From positions 18,185,993 through 18,249,992 of the forward strand of contig NC_084668.1 in assembly GCF_028389875.1 (NCBI RefSeq): DNA of 64,000 nt. Direction: 5' to 3'. Of this stretch, positions 61,380 to 64,000 are shown piece by piece. The DNA comes from Rhea pennata. Its lineage: Eukaryota > Chordata > Aves > Rheiformes > Rheidae. The translations under genes and the position numbers were made by a program. Below the pieces are notes generated by a model that was given only the letters and a program-made list of their open reading frames with translations, did not search any database and had not been told where the DNA came from. Each line of letters starts with the position of its first letter. Positions within the stretch are counted from its first letter, which is position 1.

Positions 61380-64000
61380 CCAGACACTCGTGTGGAGGGC
61401 TGTGTCCTTGTCACTGACAGGTGCCGGTACCCTGTTTTGGAACGGGTTTCATTCCTGTGCATGCACATATGTGACTGTCTGCCGCGCGAGCTCCATCCCA
61501 CCTGGTAGCGTGGTCTGCCAGGGCCTGCGAGGTGGGAGCTGGGGAAAGGGGCAGATGCTGCAGAAGTGAATAGGTATGGTGGTTTTCTCCAGCTGCTTCG
61601 GTAAGATATTGGATTCATGGAAATGCTTAAGCCTCATAAAACACTTCTGCATTTCTAGCTTGAATGTAGCCATACGCAGAGAGACCCACAGGTTAAATAC
61701 TTCTGGGTAAAAAGTTTGTGTGTTTTCTGTATTATGTGCTGTCTTTCTGTTCTGTCATGTATGTCCTTGTTCCTCCACTGTGATAGAGGAGAAATAGGGT
61801 TTGTGCAGTTCCATCTCATTTTATTTAGCTTGTATGCTGTGGCCGTTGCAGCATATCTGAACGCTTCAGTGTATGCAGCAGTACCCCTCCTGCTCATCTC
61901 CTCCATGCTCATCCGTATGTCTTCCCAGGGAAATCCTTCCAGGCCTTTAATCCTTCTCCTTCTCAAGCTTTTCCTGCCTGTGCCTGTCAGCTGGGTGCCT
62001 GTCAGCTGGGCTCCTTTATTCTGATGCTGGCATTGCCCATGTGGCTTTATTCATAATAGGCATCAGCTTCTTGTCTAGACACTCCATAGCAAAATTATTA
62101 TTAGCTTAATTGCCAATGGGTTAGGGAAGAGTTAAGGAGATGGATGGCCTGGTGGCTATTCCCATACAGTCCCTTGCCTACAGAGCCGGAGCTCACTGTA
62201 CCCTCCTGGCTGAGCTTTCTCGCAGAGGTGATGCAAACTGCTGCTCTCAAAGCCATGCCAGATGCAGTAATGGCCACAAATGCACTTTTCCAGGAGAACA
62301 GGAAACCTCCCACGCTGCTGGTGTGAGCTGGCCCTTGGGGTCAGGAAAGCCCTTCTGCAGCCTGCCTTAGCAACCTGTGGCCCGCAGGATCCGCTCAGCC
62401 GCCCGCGTTGCAGGGACCTGCCTGCTGTAACTTGTTTTCTCTCATGTTTTCCTGTAAAGATCGTTTTGCCTACATCATCAATGCGAGCGGCACTGCTTTA
62501 GATGCGCTCTATTCTGTTTATGGACACGGTGGGCCAAGATCGGGGGGAAAGTCTGCAGGAACTGGCGTAAGCAGGATGATGCACTTGAGGAGGGAGAGGG
62601 AAGGTGCGGGTGCACAAGTCAGCGGTCTGGTAGATTTTTCTGGCCTCCCTGCAAATCTGGCCTGCAGGCATTATGCTTCTATTACTGAAAATTACTTCCA
62701 GCAGGAACGCTGAATCACATACTGCCAACAGCTACAAGATACAGTAGGATGAAGGTATCATTCCTTGAGGTTTCCTTGCTGTTTTTTCCCTTTTGCCTTG
62801 CATACTTCTTGTGACAGCCCAGGGAGCGATTCCAGCAGGCTGGGTGGTTCAGCGTGAGTCTCGTTAGCAGAAATCTCCCTGATATTCATTATAAATTTCT
62901 CTTTCAAATTTGAACCTCTTTGCCTGAGTCACTTCATGTAGGGCTGCCTGAAAAAATTCTTTAGTCATATTTTACACCCCTGAGATCTTTCCAAACTGTT
63001 GACATGTCCCCTCCCCATCTTAGTCATCCCATATTGCACTAGGCAAATTTAGCACCTAACCTTTCCTTACAAATCAGTTCCTCTGGTCTGCTGGCAATTT
63101 TATTGCTCTTCCTTGAATTTCTTCTGTTTTTAGGTAATAGAAATGCCAGGCCAGCTCAGAGCTGGTGTCTCTTTAGCCTTTCTCTGAGTGGTTGCACCAG
63201 GGGAAAGGGGGCAAGTGGCCTCTACTGGCCTACCATAAGTTAATGCCCTGAAAGGGAGCACCAGTGTTCCCTCGTTGGGAACTCTCCCTGCTGCACTTTG
63301 CTTTTGGTACCCCTCAAAGGATATCTCTCATCCCAGGGGCAATATGGGACATTATCCGTTCTCAGGCTGGCCCTAGCAGGAGAGCCCACGCCAGCTCTCG
63401 GGATCCTTCCAGGAGTTTGCCTGCAAGGGCTGAAAGGGGAGCAGAAAGGCTTTTCTGCCTGTGCGCCAGTGAGAGCTGCTATTACAGTCCCAGGGGCTCT
63501 TTTCCTTTACAACTAGTATAACTGCCTTGCTTTTAGCTGCTCATCAAAGCTATTATAGAGTGACATATTTTCAGCATATTTGAAAATATACTGCTTGGGT
63601 GGGCAGAGAAAGAGTGTGTTGAATTTTCCATCCCTTTTAACTTCATTTAGGCAGTCAGACTGTAGTTTTCTGTTCAATATAATGTTTTGCAAAGCTCAGG
63701 CCGGAAGAGCTCATTGCATCCAGCAGTTCTCCTGTCTGTCTCCTCCCTGATCCAGAATACCCATGTGGGCTTTTGCATAGCTTCAGACAAACCTGCAGTT
63801 GACCTGTGACAACAAAGCACATTGTTTTACAACATTGCTGATAGTTTCCAGTTTCCGTTGGAGGCCCCACAAGATGCATTAGCAGCGTAAAGGAGGAACT
63901 GAGCATTTGGAGCATTTTTTTTTAAAATTACCTTTACTACTTTGCTAGTTTTAGGGAATTTGCCACTGCAGGAACTTCCTTCCAAATCCCTGTAGTCAAC
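61380..64000. other. unique sequence without a recognised gene
   Basis: Right of the minisatellite the DNA is AT-richer and holds only short open frames. One frame at about 62461-62713 reads DRFAYIINASGTALDALYSVYG but matches no family I know. If the candidate gene at 60082 is real, this would be its first intron. A CR1 fragment at 62990-63130 is the only repeat I recognised. Confidence 0.5.
62990..63130 (-). mobile_element. CR1 LINE fragment, reverse orientation
   Basis: GACATGTCCCCTCCCCATCTTAG, then AACCTTTCCTTACAAATCAG and TTGCTCTTCCTTGAATTTCT follow the complement of the CR1 3' region (CATGTCCCCTCTCAGTCTTC, CTTTCCTCATAGATCATG, TTGCTCTTCTCTGGACTTTC). It is diverged and truncated. Confidence 0.55.

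Noticed and set aside
60748-61569. Plus-strand open frames with repeats such as [10 protein letters not shown]
   Set aside because: They are translations of the 61/62-bp minisatellite. Every frame on both strands stays open because the unit is GC-rich.
1-64000. tRNA, rRNA, CRISPR, bacterial operons, retroviral or Polinton-like elements
   Set aside because: None was seen. The introns, CR1 pieces and gene families show vertebrate nuclear DNA, and no capsid, envelope or reverse-transcriptase frame is present.

Overview
The window is vertebrate nuclear DNA, most likely from a bird; a crocodilian or turtle cannot be excluded. The genes are multi-exon with GT..AG introns and vertebrate polyadenylation signals. 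Several decayed CR1 LINE pieces are present, one with the sauropsid CR1 3' end. Four protein-coding genes are well supported. The gene set matches the OBSL1-INHA-STK11IP neighbourhood of human 2q35.

Layout, left to right. Bases 1 to about 1.02 kb look like the 3' UTR of a plus-strand gene, probably TMEM198 by synteny. OBSL1 (minus, 19312 to 1339) follows: 27 coding exons, a predicted 2448 residues, 25 Ig domains and one FN3 domain. About 2.7 kb of intergenic DNA with a minisatellite separates it from INHA (plus, 22210 to 24383), which codes for a 330-residue inhibin alpha precursor and has a recognisable CRE/GATA promoter element. A gamma-type connexin gene related to GJC1/Cx45 (minus, 28946 to 27378) comes next. 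Its C-terminus is completed by a tiny last exon, and its promoter is probably a CpG island at 31.5-32.16 kb. A more AT-rich gene desert (32.2-40.1 kb) leads to STK11IP (minus, 59940 to 40934; 24 exons, predicted 1171 residues). Its CpG-island promoter may be shared with an unidentified plus-strand gene whose candidate first exon is at 60082-60285. A 61/62-bp minisatellite lies at about 60.8-61.3 kb, and the rest to 64 kb shows only unique non-coding DNA and a CR1 piece.

How the genes relate. They share a conserved neighbourhood, not a pathway. OBSL1 is a cytoskeletal adaptor and 3M-complex subunit. INHA is the alpha chain of inhibin, which suppresses FSH. The connexin forms gap junctions. STK11IP is a leucine-rich-repeat partner of the kinase STK11/LKB1. 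OBSL1 and INHA are head to head, TMEM198 and OBSL1 are tail to tail, and the connexin and STK11IP run opposite to INHA.

Base composition changes sharply. OBSL1, INHA and the connexin lie in very GC-rich DNA with short introns. The stretch from 32 to 59 kb is AT-richer with longer introns. I found no mobile system, CRISPR array, virus-like element or clearly new biological system. The most unusual signals are three almost identical Ig exons in OBSL1, an in-frame connexin intron filled with a minisatellite, and the connexin/STK11IP arrangement. All exon limits come from reading splice sites and reading frames by eye.
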